A DNA stretch of 64,000 nucleotides. Source: Candidatus Saccharicenans subterraneus. GTDB taxonomy: Bacteria; Acidobacteriota; Aminicenantia; Aminicenantales; Saccharicenantaceae. Below are positions 23,502-33,286 of this stretch, in pieces. The DNA lies in contig QUAH01000005.1 of assembly GCA_003426165.1 (NCBI GenBank), positions 62,001 through 126,000 of the forward strand, given 5' to 3'. Both the position numbers and the translations under genes were made by a program. Below the pieces are notes generated by a model that was not told the DNA's origin, did not search any database, and saw only the letters and a list, made by a program, of their open reading frames with translations. How positions within the stretch are numbered: the stretch's first letter is position 1; each line of letters starts with the position of its first letter.

Positions 23502-24713
23502 ATGGAAAACCGGGATTATATCGTTCTGGAAGACATGTACGGCGCCCACAATTACCATCCCCTGGATGTGGTCATTACCAAGGCCAAGGGAATCTGGATG
23601 TGGGATGTCGAGGGGAAAAAATATCTTGATTTCCTGAGTGCCTACTCGGCCGTCAACCAGGGGCACTGCCATCCCCGTATTGTTAAGACTCTCCAGAAGC
23701 AGGCCAAGAGGTTGACCCTGACCTCCCGGGCTTTCAGGAATGACCAGTGGCCTCTGCTGGCCAAAGAGCTCTGCGACCTGACCGGTTTCAACAAGGTTCT
23801 GCCGATGAACTCCGGGGCCGAGGCGGTGGAGACCGCCATCAAGATCGCCCGTAAATGGGCTTACCTGAAAAAGGGAGTGCCCCAGGACCAGGCCGAGATT
23901 ATTGCCTGCGCCAATAATTTCCACGGAAGAACCGTCACCGTTATCAGCTTTTCCACCGAACCGCTCTACCGCCAGGATTTTGGACCGTTTACTCCCGGTT
24001 TTAAGATAATACCGTTTGGCGACGTGGCGGCCCTGGAGTCAGCCATCACCCCCAACACCGCGGCCTTTCTGGTCGAACCGATTCAGGCGGAAGCCGGCAT
24101 CCTGATACCACCCGATGGGTTCCTGAGAAAGGCCTGGGAAATATGCCAGAAAAACAATGTGCTGTTCATCGCTGATGAAATCCAGACCGGATTGGGACGG
24201 GTGGGACGGATGTTCGCCTGTGAATACGAAGGCGTCAAACCCGACCTGCTGGTCATAGGCAAGTCCCTGGGTGGGGGCTGCTATGCCATTTCTGCTGTCC
24301 TCTCGACCAACGAGGTCATGGAAGTTATCAAGCCAGGACAGCACGGCTCAACTTTTGGCGGCAACCCGCTGGCCTGTGCCGTGGCCCGCGAAGCCCTAAG
24401 AGTTATCCAGGAAGAAAAGCTGGTTCAAAACGCCGAGGAAAAAGGCGCCTATTTTCTGGAGAAATTGAAAACCATCAGGAGCCGGAAAATTAAGGAAGTG
24501 CGGGGCCGGGGACTGCTGATCGGTATAGAACTCAAGCCAGAAGCAGGTGGAGCCCGTCGTTACTGCGAAGAATTAATGAAGGAAGGCCTTCTCTGCAAGG
24601 AAACCCATGAGCATGTCATCAGGTTTGCCCCTCCTCTTATCATCAGTAAGAAGGAACTGGACTGGGCCTTTAAGAGGATTAAAAGGGTGTTCAAAAGACT
24701 GGAAAAAGCCTGA
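23502..24713 (+). CDS. rocD: Ornithine--oxo-acid aminotransferase
   Basis: 403-residue class-III PLP aminotransferase. '[22 protein letters not shown]' is the N-terminal signature of ornithine aminotransferase, the PLP lysine lies in '[12 protein letters not shown]', and '[17 protein letters not shown]' and '[12 protein letters not shown]' are the substrate/PLP loops. It converts ornithine and 2-oxoglutarate to glutamate semialdehyde and glutamate, linking arginine/ornithine breakdown to proline and glutamate. The gene starts behind GAGGGAG, 23 bases after tRNA-Ser. Confidence 0.9.
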   Translation: MENRDYIVLEDMYGAHNYHPLDVVITKAKGIWMWDVEGKKYLDFLSAYSAVNQGHCHPRIVKTLQKQAKRLTLTSRAFRNDQWPLLAKELCDLTGFNKVLPMNSGAEAVETAIKIARKWAYLKKGVPQDQAEIIACANNFHGRTVTVISFSTEPLYRQDFGPFTPGFKIIPFGDVAALESAITPNTAAFLVEPIQAEAGILIPPDGFLRKAWEICQKNNVLFIADEIQTGLGRVGRMFACEYEGVKPDLLVIGKSLGGGCYAISAVLSTNEVMEVIKPGQHGSTFGGNPLACAVAREALRVIQEEKLVQNAEEKGAYFLEKLKTIRSRKIKEVRGRGLLIGIELKPEAGGARRYCEELMKEGLLCKETHEHVIRFAPPLIISKKELDWAFKRIKRVFKRLEKA

Positions 24714-24831
24714 TCTCAGGAAGGTGTCCGAAATAGAGGACGCTCTGTAACTGCATCAAAACGGACCGACAACTCCGGTCACGGCAGAAGAGCCGGCATG
24801 TTTCTTGCTATTTTATTAGCGGGAGGACGAG

Positions 24832-25983
24832 ATGAAAAAGCTTAGCCTCATCCTTTCTTTGATTCTCCTGGCTTCGGGCTGCGTCATGTACGTACCCTAT
24901 AATGAGTCCGGAAACAGGGGGGTCAGGACCTACGAGCCGCCACCCACTCCCGCTGCTCCAGTTTACGGCGAAATTTCCATCTCCTACATCTTCGACTATC
25001 TCGGTAACTATGGCTACTGGGTTTATTATAATCCCTACGGTTATGTCTGGATCCCGAGGGGAGTTGGCCGTCACTGGAGACCCTATACCTATGGGCGCTG
25101 GGTCTGGACCGAGTATGGCTGGACCTGGGTTTCGCATCATCCATGGGGCTGGATCCCATTCCATTATGGACGCTGGGGCTGGGACAACCGACTTGGTTGG
25201 TTCTGGGTGCCTGATGTAATCTGGGCCCCAGCCTGGGTAATCTGGAGGTTCGGCGACCTCTACATAGGTTGGGCACCCTTGCCTCCTGGCGTAGACTTTG
25301 TCCCGGGCTTGGGCCTGAGGTGGGGAAGACGTGACTTGCCGAATTATTACTGGGTATTTATCGAGGGGCGTCGTTTCTACTCCAACCAGCTTCAGCCCTG
25401 GATTCTGCCGCTCGAGCGAAACGTCACCATTATCAATTATACGGTGATCAGGGACAGGTATACTGTCAGGGGACGGGATATGGTTATAAACGATGCCCTT
25501 TCTCCTCAGGAAATTGAAAGGCTGACCCGAAGACCCGTGACCAGGGTCAGCGTGAGGGAAGTCAAAAAGCCCGAGGAGGCCGGAGGCGGAATCGATGAAG
25601 TCAGAATTTACCGGCCGCAGATAAAGCAGGAGGAAACCGCTCCCAAGACAGTGCTGAAAAGAGAAGAGGCCGAACAGAAAATAGGGCCCGTCCGTGAAGA
25701 CCGGCCGGAAGAAGTTGAAGTTATTCACCGGCAGGAGAACAGTTTGCTGGAGAGGACCCAGAGGCTCGAGCTGGAACGCCTGAAGCGACAGGCTGAAGAA
25801 GAAGCCAGGAACGCTCCGCCCCAGGACAGGCAGAAAAAGTTAATTGAAGTTCAGTCCAGGTTGGAAGAGCTCAAGAAAAAACACGAGCAGGAAAAGCAGG
25901 AAATGCAGAAAAGACAGGCCGAGGAGAAAAAAGTCATCCGCAAAGAAGACCTGAAGCGCAAGACGGATGAAGAGAAACGCTGA
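24832..25983 (+). CDS. DUF6600-like aromatic-rich lipoprotein with coiled-coil tail
   Basis: 383 residues. A lipoprotein signal with lipobox 'LASGC' puts the mature N-terminal Cys near residue 17. Residues about 45-165 are extremely rich in Trp, Tyr, Gly and Pro with repeats such as 'YWVYYNPYGYVWIPRG' and 'GWTWVSHHPWGWIPFHYGRW', the pattern of the DUF6600 family of envelope proteins. After about residue 230 the chain is highly charged and predicted coiled coil ('LERLKRQAEEEARN', 'EELKKKHEQEKQEMQKR'). It is probably anchored in the outer membrane and reaches across the periplasm. Function is unknown. The ATG follows a GGGAGG site. Confidence 0.75.
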   Translation: MKKLSLILSLILLASGCVMYVPYNESGNRGVRTYEPPPTPAAPVYGEISISYIFDYLGNYGYWVYYNPYGYVWIPRGVGRHWRPYTYGRWVWTEYGWTWVSHHPWGWIPFHYGRWGWDNRLGWFWVPDVIWAPAWVIWRFGDLYIGWAPLPPGVDFVPGLGLRWGRRDLPNYYWVFIEGRRFYSNQLQPWILPLERNVTIINYTVIRDRYTVRGRDMVINDALSPQEIERLTRRPVTRVSVREVKKPEEAGGGIDEVRIYRPQIKQEETAPKTVLKREEAEQKIGPVREDRPEEVEVIHRQENSLLERTQRLELERLKRQAEEEARNAPPQDRQKKLIEVQSRLEELKKKHEQEKQEMQKRQAEEKKVIRKEDLKRKTDEEKR

Positions 25984-25994
25984 GTAGTCGGCAG

Positions 25995-26864
25995 TCAGGA
26001 CCCCAGGCCAGGGCTTTTCCAGGAGATTATGACTACCGAGGCCAGAATCAACAGCCCCCCGGCCACGGTCCTGAAGCCGGGAAGCTCACCCAGGAACAGG
26101 TAGCCAAAAATAATTCCGTAAACCGGTTCCAGGGAGCTGATCAGGCTGGACAGTCTGGCCTCTATAAAGCGCAAACCCCTGATAAAAATGGTATGGGCTC
26201 CAGCCGTGCAGACCAGGCCAAGAAAAAGAATCAATCCGGCGTTTACAGTGCCAAGAGGCAGCGGCCCGGGCTGGCTCAAGAACAGAGGCAACAGGAATAT
26301 CATGGCCAGGCTATCCTGGTAGAAAGCCAGCACCAGGCTGGAGTGACCGGGTGATAGCATCCGGTTGATTATGGCCAGCAGGGCAAAAGACAGGCCCGAG
26401 AGAATTCCCCAGACCACTCCCTGAAAAATCCGGTTGCTCAGGCTAAATTCCGGTACCATCAGCCCGACCCCCAGGAAACAGAGTACAGCGAAATAAAGGT
26501 ATGACCTCCTGAATTTTGTCCTTAATAACCATGGTTCCAGGAAGACCGTAAAAACCGGGAAGGTGGAATAGGACAGCAATCCCACTGCCACCGTGGAAAC
26601 CTGCACCGCGCGGAAAAAGGCGGTCCAGTGAAAGGCCAGCAGAAAGCCCGCAGCCAGAAGCAGTAACCTCGGTCCATGGCCGGGAACCTGCGGTTTAACT
26701 TTCTGGATGAGAAGGACCACCAGCAAAGCCAGGCTGGCCAGGAAAACGCGCAGCCAGGTCAGTTGCACCGGACTGAGTGGCAATACTTTGCCGATGACCC
26801 CGGGAAAGCCAAAAAAAAGAACGGCCAGGTTGACCAGCAGTACACCTTGAGTCCTTGGTCTCAT
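25995..26864 (-). CDS. EamA (drug/metabolite) family transporter
   Basis: 289 residues with ten hydrophobic helices arranged as two EamA repeats; the repeats begin near 'LVNLAVLFFGFPGVIGKVLPL' and 'GVVWGILSGLSFALLAIINRM'. Family members export amino acids, nucleosides or metabolites, and the substrate cannot be inferred. It is divergent from dnaX. The start ATG has no Shine-Dalgarno; a TATAAG -10 box lies 13 bases upstream, predicting a leader of only about six bases. Confidence 0.85.
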   Translation of the reverse strand: MRPRTQGVLLVNLAVLFFGFPGVIGKVLPLSPVQLTWLRVFLASLALLVVLLIQKVKPQVPGHGPRLLLLAAGFLLAFHWTAFFRAVQVSTVAVGLLSYSTFPVFTVFLEPWLLRTKFRRSYLYFAVLCFLGVGLMVPEFSLSNRIFQGVVWGILSGLSFALLAIINRMLSPGHSSLVLAFYQDSLAMIFLLPLFLSQPGPLPLGTVNAGLILFLGLVCTAGAHTIFIRGLRFIEARLSSLISSLEPVYGIIFGYLFLGELPGFRTVAGGLLILASVVIISWKSPGLGS

Positions 26865-26877
26865 ATTTAACAGACAT

Positions 26878-26906
26878 CTTATACGCCAGGCAAGAAAAAA
26901 TTGCCA
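26878..26906 (-). promoter_or_regulatory. Promoter of the EamA gene
   Basis: Minus strand TGGCAA (26906-26901), 17-base spacer, TATAAG (26883-26878). The ATG follows 13 bases after the -10 box, giving a very short leader. Confidence 0.4.
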
Positions 26907-26934
26907 GCGATTTTAGCCAGCAGGTCAATCCGGT

Positions 26935-26962
26935 TTGAATTTTGAGCAGGTTGTGGTAAGAT
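26935..26962 (+). promoter_or_regulatory. Promoter of the dnaX-ybaB-recR operon
   Basis: TTGAAT (26935-26940), 16-base spacer, TAAGAT (26957-26962), about 30 bases before the dnaX ATG. Confidence 0.5.
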
Positions 26963-26992
26963 AAGCGCTGATCTCGTTTAACTCGGAAAAAA

Positions 26993-28738
26993 ATGTCTTC
27001 CAGACCTGAAGAAACCACTAAGTCCGGCTATCTGGTTCTGGCCAGGAAATACCGACCGCGCCAGTTTTCCGAAGTGGTCGGCCAGGAAGCCGTAGTCAGA
27101 ACCATTCAGAACGCCATAAAGGAAAATCGTATCGGTCATGCTTACCTGTTTTCCGGAATGCGGGGAGTGGGCAAGACCACCGTGGCCAGGATTCTGGCCA
27201 AGGCTCTCAACTGTGAACGGGGGCCGGCTCCCGAACCCTGCAACCAATGCTCGATCTGCCGGGCTATCAACGAAGAATCGCTTCTTGATTTCATAGAGAT
27301 CGACGGGGCTTCCAACCGGGGGATAGAAGATGTCAAGGCCCTGAGGGACAGTATCCAGTATGAACCCATGCACAGCCGCTACCGGGTGATCATCATTGAC
27401 GAAGTCCACCAGCTCAGCCGGGATGCTTTCAACGCTCTTCTGAAAACTCTGGAAGAGCCTCCCAGCAGAACAGTCTTCATTTTTGCCACCACCGAGTTTC
27501 ATAAGGTGCCCCGGACCATCGCCTCCCGCTGCCAGCATTTTGTTTTCAAGAGGCTGTCCAGCCAGCAGATAATTGATCACCTGCAATTTATTGCCGGTCA
27601 GGAAAACATTGCCATCAGCCCTTACAGTCTCAAGCTGATTGCCGGCGCTGCCGACGGCAGCCTTCGAGATGCCGAGACGCTTCTGGACATGGTGGTTTCT
27701 TTCAGTGGAGCCCAGGTCCCGGACAGGGAAACCGAGGAAGTACTGGGAGTCATCAACCGCGGCCTTTTTGAAAACCTGGCCCGGGCCATCCTGACCGGAC
27801 AGGCTCAGGAAATATTTCCTCTGGTTGAGTCCCTGGTTTCGGCCGGAATCGACCTCAGGCATTTTTACAGCGGGCTGATCGAATACTTTCGAAACCTTCT
27901 GGTGGCCGGTATTTCTTCAAAGCCACAGGAGCTGCTGCTTCTGTCTGAAGATGAAATCAGAGAATTGCAGGAACTGGCCAGAGACTTCCAGCCGGAAGAA
28001 CTGTTACGGTACATACTGATATTGCAGGAGGGCGAGTCAGGCCTGCGCTATTCTTCGCAGCCACGGCTATTTCTGGAAGCCTGGTTGATCAAACTCTGTT
28101 ACCTCAGGAACCTTAAACCCCTGGAGCAGGCCCTGGAAGAGCTGGCGACCCTCAAATCCAGGCCAGAAGAACGCAAGCCGGTCGATTCAGGATATTCTCC
28201 AACTCCGGCTTCCAGCCGCCCCGGAAGCGGTAACTCGGTCCGGGCTTCCACCACCAGCCGGACCAAGAACAATCTGAATTCGGCCATAAAGAATAGCCCG
28301 TCCGTTTTCAACCAGGAAAAGGCTGACGCGCTCTATTTCCGGGTGATGCGGGAAAAACCGGCCCTGGCTCCTATAGTTAAAATGGCCAGCCGGTTAGAAG
28401 TCATAGAAGGGAAGCTGAGTTTGATTTACCCCCGTGACCGGAAACATTTTGCCGACCTGATAGAGCAAAACCTAACCTACCTTAACCGAGTCTGGGCCGA
28501 ACTCGGCGGCCAGGACCTGGAATTAAGACTGGAAGAGACCGGAACTTCGGCCGGGGTCTCTGGTTCCAGCCGTCCCCAGCCTGCGGTCAGAGAAAGGTCA
28601 GAGCAGATTCATAATAAAAGTGTCACCGGCGATGAAACCCGGGCCCTGCTGGATGACCCCAAGGCCCGGGCCCTGCTGAGCACCCTCAAGGGGCAGGTGG
28701 TGGCGGTGAGAAAAAAAACCGGGCCGGATAAAACATAG
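26993..28738 (+). CDS. dnaX: DNA polymerase III subunit gamma/tau
   Basis: 581-residue clamp-loader ATPase. Walker A is GMRGVGKT at 55-62, the zinc module uses Cys74, 83, 86 and 89, and the DExx/sensor region is 'VIIIDEVHQLSRDAFNALLKTLEEP'. Domain III and a variable C-terminal part follow, ending in a short basic tail. It loads the sliding clamp and tethers the replicase. A run of eight A residues near 28711 is only eight codons from the end, so it is not a programmed gamma/tau frameshift. dnaX is followed by ybaB and recR, a widely conserved order. Confidence 0.95.
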   Translation: MSSRPEETTKSGYLVLARKYRPRQFSEVVGQEAVVRTIQNAIKENRIGHAYLFSGMRGVGKTTVARILAKALNCERGPAPEPCNQCSICRAINEESLLDFIEIDGASNRGIEDVKALRDSIQYEPMHSRYRVIIIDEVHQLSRDAFNALLKTLEEPPSRTVFIFATTEFHKVPRTIASRCQHFVFKRLSSQQIIDHLQFIAGQENIAISPYSLKLIAGAADGSLRDAETLLDMVVSFSGAQVPDRETEEVLGVINRGLFENLARAILTGQAQEIFPLVESLVSAGIDLRHFYSGLIEYFRNLLVAGISSKPQELLLLSEDEIRELQELARDFQPEELLRYILILQEGESGLRYSSQPRLFLEAWLIKLCYLRNLKPLEQALEELATLKSRPEERKPVDSGYSPTPASSRPGSGNSVRASTTSRTKNNLNSAIKNSPSVFNQEKADALYFRVMREKPALAPIVKMASRLEVIEGKLSLIYPRDRKHFADLIEQNLTYLNRVWAELGGQDLELRLEETGTSAGVSGSSRPQPAVRERSEQIHNKSVTGDETRALLDDPKARALLSTLKGQVVAVRKKTGPDKT

Positions 28739-28766
28739 CCGGCCCAATCCAGGCAGAGGAAATGAG

Positions 28767-29078
28767 ATGAAAAATTTAGCCGACCTGCAAAAAATGATGA
28801 AGGCGGCCCAGGAAATGCAGGAAAAACTGCAGAAAGAGCTGGCCGAAATGAGAATTGAAGGGTCAAGTGGCGGTGGCATGGTGACGGTGGTCCTGGATGG
28901 CCATAAGAATTGTCTGGAAGTAAGGCTGGACCCGGAAGTGGTCAACCGGGACGACTTGGAAATGCTGCAGGACCTGATCGTCTCAGCTTTCCGGGAAGCG
29001 GTGGCCAGGGTAGAGTCGGAAGTCCAGGCCAAGATGTCCGGGCTGGCCGGCGGCCTGAAGATTCCTGGGCTGTTCTGA
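28767..29078 (+). CDS. ybaB: YbaB/EbfC family nucleoid-associated protein
   Basis: 103 residues. The N-terminal helix is Met/Lys/Gln rich ('LADLQKMMKAAQEMQEKLQKEL'), then the 'GSSGGGMVTVVLDGHKN' beta-hairpin, and the usual Met/Gly-rich tail ('SGLAGGLKIPGLF'). It is a small dimeric DNA-binding protein. Position between dnaX and recR is the standard arrangement. Confidence 0.95.
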   Translation: MKNLADLQKMMKAAQEMQEKLQKELAEMRIEGSSGGGMVTVVLDGHKNCLEVRLDPEVVNRDDLEMLQDLIVSAFREAVARVESEVQAKMSGLAGGLKIPGLF

Positions 29079-29088
29079 GGGGCTTACA

Positions 29089-29694
29089 ATGTTTGAATAT
29101 GCCAGGCCGCTGCATGACCTGATCGAGCAGCTGCGGAAGTTTCCGGGGGTGGGGCTGAAGTCAGCCCAGCGCATGGCCTTTTATTTACTGGGACTTCCCT
29201 CCGAGGAAGCGGCCGAGCTGGTCAGGGCCATAGTCGAAGTCAAGAACAAGATATTTTACTGCTCGGTCTGCAACAACATCACCGACGTCGACCCCTGCCT
29301 GCTCTGCACCGACCCCCGCCGCAGCGATGAACAACTATGCGTGGTGGAAGAACCTTTCAACGTGGCTTCGATCGAAAAAACCGGGATATTCAGCGGCCGT
29401 TATCATGTTCTCCTCGGTTCCCTGTCGCCAATCAAAGGCATCGGGCCAGACGAACTCAGGCTGGAGAAACTGGTCACCCGCCTGCGGAGTGGCCAATTCA
29501 GGGAAGTGATCATTGCCACCAACCCGACCGTGGAGGGAGAAGCCACCGCTTCGCTCATCTGTCAGGTTCTGAGAGAACTGCCGGTCAAGATAACCAGGCT
29601 GGCTATGGGCCTGCCGGTCGGAGCCGACCTGGACTTTGCCGACCAGCTGACCATTAAAAAGGCGCTGGAAGGCCGGACTGAATTGAAAGGTTAA
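29089..29694 (+). CDS. recR: Recombination mediator RecR
   Basis: 201 residues with a helix-hairpin-helix (FPGVGLKSAQRMA), a four-cysteine zinc finger (Cys58, 61, 70, 73), and a Toprim domain ('LCVVEEPFNVASIEKTGIFSGRYHVLLG'). It acts with RecF/RecO to load RecA on gapped DNA. It starts ten bases after ybaB and ends the operon. Confidence 0.95.
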   Translation: MFEYARPLHDLIEQLRKFPGVGLKSAQRMAFYLLGLPSEEAAELVRAIVEVKNKIFYCSVCNNITDVDPCLLCTDPRRSDEQLCVVEEPFNVASIEKTGIFSGRYHVLLGSLSPIKGIGPDELRLEKLVTRLRSGQFREVIIATNPTVEGEATASLICQVLRELPVKITRLAMGLPVGADLDFADQLTIKKALEGRTELKG

Positions 29695-29731
29695 AATTCG
29701 GTTCCCGGTTAGATATTTGCCGGCATTCTGA

Positions 29732-29737
29732 TATAAT
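29732..29737 (+). promoter_or_regulatory. -10 box of nifJ
   Basis: Perfect TATAAT, 27 bases before the ATG at 29765, which is preceded by AAGGAG. The -35 region is weak. Confidence 0.45.
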
Positions 29738-29764
29738 AATTTGTTTAATTTAATAAGGAGCGTT

Positions 29765-32700
29765 ATGATGGCAAAAACATTCAAAGCAATCGACGGTAAT
29801 ACCGCGGCCACTCACGTGGCCTACGCTTATTCGGAAGTGGCGGCCATCTATCCGATTACTCCTTCTTCCACCATGGGTGAAATGGCCGATGAATGGTCAG
29901 CCCAGGGAAGAAAGAATATTTTCGGACAGAAGGTGGAAGTGGTGGAAATGCAGTCAGAGGCCGGGGCGGCCGGGGCCGTCCACGGCTCCCTGAGCGCCGG
30001 GTGCCTGACCACCACCTTTACCGCTTCCCAGGGCCTGATGCTGATGCTGCCCAACATGCACAAGATTGCCGGGGAATTGCTGCCGACGGTCTTTCATGTT
30101 TCAGCCCGGTCCCTGGCCTGCCAGTCCCTCTCCATCTTTGGCGACCATTCCGACGTTATGGCCGCCAGAAATACCGGTTTTGCCATGGTGTGTTCCGGTT
30201 CGGTTCAGGAAATCATGGACCTGGCCATCGTCTGCCATCTGGCCAGCCTCAAGAGCAAGGTGCCTTTCCTGCATTTCTTTGACGGTTTCCGCACCTCCAG
30301 CGAAGTCCAGAAGATTGAAGTTGTTCCCTACGAAACCCTGGCCGAGCTATTCGAACCCAAGTACCTGGAAGATTTCAGGCAAAGGGCGTTGAACCCGGAA
30401 AAACCGATGATGAAGGTGGGAGCCCAGAATCCCGATGTCTATTTCCAGGGGCGGGAAACGGTTAACAAATATTACGCGGCCACTCCTGGCATCGTCCAGG
30501 AATACATGGACAAGGTGGCCAGGGTTACCGGTCGGCAGTACCACCTGTTTGATTATTTCGGCGCGCCCGATGCCGACCGGGTGATAGTCATCATGGGGTC
30601 TGGAGCTGAAACTGTCGAAGAGACCATCGATTATCTCAACCAACATGGTTACAAGGTGGGTCTGGTCAAAGTTCGCCTTTACCGGCCTTTTTCTGCCGAG
30701 GCCTTCCGGGCCGTCATTCCCCAGACCGTCAAGAAAATCGCCGTGCTGGACAGGACCAAGGAACCAGGGGCCATCGGCGAACCACTCTACCTGGACGTGG
30801 TCACGGCTCTCTTCGGACGCGATATCCGGATAATCGGCGGTCGCTACGGGCTGTCTTCCAAGGAATTCACCCCGGCCATGGTCAAGGCCGTCTATGATCA
30901 TCTCAACGGTCCGGCCTTCCACGGCTTCACCGTGGGCATCGAGGATGACGTCAGCGGGACTTCTCTGCCGGTGGGTCAGGTCCTGGAAACTGAGCCCGCC
31001 GGAACCGTTCGCTGCAAATTCTGGGGCTATGGTTCCGACGGAACCGTGGGCGCCAACAAGAACTCCATCACCATCATCGGCGATAACACCGACCTCTATG
31101 CTCAGGGCTATTTCGAGTACGATTCCAAGAAGTCGGGCGGGGTGACCATCTCCCACCTGAGGTTCGGAAAACACCCGATCAAGTCCGAGTACCTGCTGAA
31201 CACGGTTGACTTTGTGGCCCTGCATAAACCGGCCTACATCGGCCGCTACGACGTGCTGGAAGGCCTGAGGGAAGGGGGGACCTTCCTGCTGAACTCGCCC
31301 TGGAAAAAAGAGGAAGTCTTCGAGCACCTGACCGAGGACATGCAGAAGACCATAATCCAGAAGAAGATCAAAGTTTACAATATCGACGCCTTCAGGATCG
31401 CCGGGGAAGTCGGGCTGAAGAACAGGATCAATACCATCATGCAGGTCTGCTTCTTCAAGATCTCGGGTGTTCTGCCTGAAGCCGAGGCCATTGACCTCAT
31501 CAAAAAGGCCATTTATAAGACCTATCACAAGAAGGGTGAGGACGTGGTCAAGATGAACATGGCGGCGGTGGATAAGGCCCTGGAAGCCCTGGAAGAGGTT
31601 CCCGTTCCAAGCAGAATCACCAAGTCGGCCCCGGTGCCCAGGCTGATTCCCGAAGAGGCCAGCGATTTTGCCCGCAACGTTATCGAACCCATCATGCATT
31701 TCAAGGGAAATATTATTCCCGTTTCCAAGATGCCCGACGACGGACGCATCCCGACCGATACGGCCAAGCTGGAAAAAAGAGGCATTGCCGAGCTGGTTCC
31801 GCGCTGGCTGCCGGACAAGTGTATCCAGTGCAACCAGTGCGCTCTGGTCTGCCCGCATGCCGCGATCAGGGCCAAGCAAATTCTGCCGGCCGACCTGAAG
31901 GACGCCCCGGCCAATTTCAACACCCTGGTTTCCAATACCAAGAATGATAAGGATCTGAGGTACCGTCTTCAGGTATACATCGAAGACTGCGTGGGCTGCG
32001 GGGTCTGTGTGGAAACCTGCCCGGCCAAGGAAAAAGCCCTGGTCATGGTCCCGATTGAAGAAGAGCGGGCAGCCGGCCAGAACGCCAACGAAAAATTCTT
32101 CGAAAGCCTGCCCGACAGCCACCTGGACGGTGTCAAGATTGATACCATCAAGGGCTCCCAGTTCCTGACCCCGCTCTTTGAGTTCAGCGGAGCCTGCGCC
32201 GGCTGCGGAGAAACCCCCTACATCAAGCTGGCCACCCAGCTCTTCGGCGACCGGATGATAATCGCCAACGCCACCGGCTGTTCCTCCATCTACGGCGGAA
32301 CCTTCCCCGTTTCTCCATATGCCAAGAATAAAGAAGGAAAGGGGCCGGCCTGGGCCAACTCCCTGTTCGAGGACAACGCCGAATATGGTTTCGGGATGAG
32401 GCTGGCGGTGGATACCATCAGAAGGCAGCTCTGGACCAGCCTGAACGCCGCCCTCGAAGCCGGAACCCTGCCCGAGCTGGTTGAGGCCCTGCAGAAAATG
32501 AAGGAACTCTGGAATGACAGGGGCGACCAGGCCAAGGCCACAGCCCGCAAGATCCGCGAACTGTTGCCCAAGGCCCTGGCCCGGAACGATGCGGCCAAGC
32601 CCTACCTGACCAGGGTGGCCGAGTTGCAGGACTACCTGGTCGATAAGAGCGTCTGGTGCATCGGCGGCGACGGCTGGGCCTACGACATAGGTTACGGCGG

Positions 32701-33286
32701 CTTGGACCACGTGGTGGCCATGAACCGGAACGTCAACCTGCTGGTGCTGGACACCGAGGTTTATTCCAATACCGGCGGCCAGGCTTCCAAGGCCACGCCC
32801 ACCGGTTCCCGGGCCAAGTTCGCTTCTTCCGGCAAGAAAACGGTCAAGAAGGACCTGGGCCGGATGGCCATGAGCTACGGCTATGTTTATGTGGCTTCGG
32901 TGGCCCTGGGAGCCAACATGAACCAGTGCCTGAAAGCATTTCTGGAAGCGGAAGCCTATGACGGCCCCTCACTCATCATTGCCTATTCTCCCTGCATCAA
33001 CCACGGAATCGATATGAGCAAGTCCATCCAGGAAGAGAAACTGGCCGTGGATACCGGTTACTGGATACTGTACCGTTATAACCCGCTGCTGGCCCGGGAA
33101 GGCAAGAACCCGTTCATCCTCGATTCCAAGGAACCGAAGATGGAGTACGAAGCCTTCCTGAAGAATGAGATCCGTTACCGGTCGGTCCTCCAGGATTACC
33201 CGGAGATAGCCCGCGAGCTGTTTGCCCAGGCAGCCCAGGAAGCCAAAAAGCGGTTCGAATATTACAAGAAACTGGCCGAGGGCTGA
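29765..33286 (+). CDS. nifJ: Pyruvate:ferredoxin (flavodoxin) oxidoreductase, single-chain
   Basis: 1173-residue fusion enzyme that splits pyruvate plus CoA to acetyl-CoA, CO2 and reduced ferredoxin. From N to C terminus: TPP-binding/pyrimidine domain ('YPITPSSTMGEMADEWS'), gamma-like domain, two 4Fe-4S motifs (CIQCNQCALVCP and CVGCGVCVETCP), and the TPP-pyrophosphate domain with the third cluster ligands ('CAGCGETPYIK', 'ATGCSSIYGG') and 'GGDGWAYDIGYGGLDH'. Full length for the family. AAGGAG at 29755-29760 decides the start at 29765. It marks an anaerobic fermentative or acetate-producing metabolism; electrons probably go to ferredoxin-using hydrogenases or reductases outside the window. Confidence 0.96.
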   Translation: MMAKTFKAIDGNTAATHVAYAYSEVAAIYPITPSSTMGEMADEWSAQGRKNIFGQKVEVVEMQSEAGAAGAVHGSLSAGCLTTTFTASQGLMLMLPNMHKIAGELLPTVFHVSARSLACQSLSIFGDHSDVMAARNTGFAMVCSGSVQEIMDLAIVCHLASLKSKVPFLHFFDGFRTSSEVQKIEVVPYETLAELFEPKYLEDFRQRALNPEKPMMKVGAQNPDVYFQGRETVNKYYAATPGIVQEYMDKVARVTGRQYHLFDYFGAPDADRVIVIMGSGAETVEETIDYLNQHGYKVGLVKVRLYRPFSAEAFRAVIPQTVKKIAVLDRTKEPGAIGEPLYLDVVTALFGRDIRIIGGRYGLSSKEFTPAMVKAVYDHLNGPAFHGFTVGIEDDVSGTSLPVGQVLETEPAGTVRCKFWGYGSDGTVGANKNSITIIGDNTDLYAQGYFEYDSKKSGGVTISHLRFGKHPIKSEYLLNTVDFVALHKPAYIGRYDVLEGLREGGTFLLNSPWKKEEVFEHLTEDMQKTIIQKKIKVYNIDAFRIAGEVGLKNRINTIMQVCFFKISGVLPEAEAIDLIKKAIYKTYHKKGEDVVKMNMAAVDKALEALEEVPVPSRITKSAPVPRLIPEEASDFARNVIEPIMHFKGNIIPVSKMPDDGRIPTDTAKLEKRGIAELVPRWLPDKCIQCNQCALVCPHAAIRAKQILPADLKDAPANFNTLVSNTKNDKDLRYRLQVYIEDCVGCGVCVETCPAKEKALVMVPIEEERAAGQNANEKFFESLPDSHLDGVKIDTIKGSQFLTPLFEFSGACAGCGETPYIKLATQLFGDRMIIANATGCSSIYGGTFPVSPYAKNKEGKGPAWANSLFEDNAEYGFGMRLAVDTIRRQLWTSLNAALEAGTLPELVEALQKMKELWNDRGDQAKATARKIRELLPKALARNDAAKPYLTRVAELQDYLVDKSVWCIGGDGWAYDIGYGGLDHVVAMNRNVNLLVLDTEVYSNTGGQASKATPTGSRAKFASSGKKTVKKDLGRMAMSYGYVYVASVALGANMNQCLKAFLEAEAYDGPSLIIAYSPCINHGIDMSKSIQEEKLAVDTGYWILYRYNPLLAREGKNPFILDSKEPKMEYEAFLKNEIRYRSVLQDYPEIARELFAQAAQEAKKRFEYYKKLAEG

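Noticed and set aside
24714-24831. A tRNA-like segment (AAGGTGTCCG...) between rocD and the lipoprotein gene.
   Set aside because: There is no T-loop GTTCRA motif, no acceptor pairing and no consistent anticodon stem. I see only a weak five-pair hairpin here.
28711-28718. Run of eight A residues in dnaX as a gamma/tau slippage site.
   Set aside because: It lies eight codons before the stop, far past where gamma would end, so slippage would change only a few residues.
30347-32710. A 787-codon open frame on the minus strand opposite nifJ, and similar long antisense frames (14458-16020, 36031-37434).
   Set aside because: They are mirror images of strongly conserved genes, caused by GC-rich codon bias; their translations show no recognisable domains or start signals.
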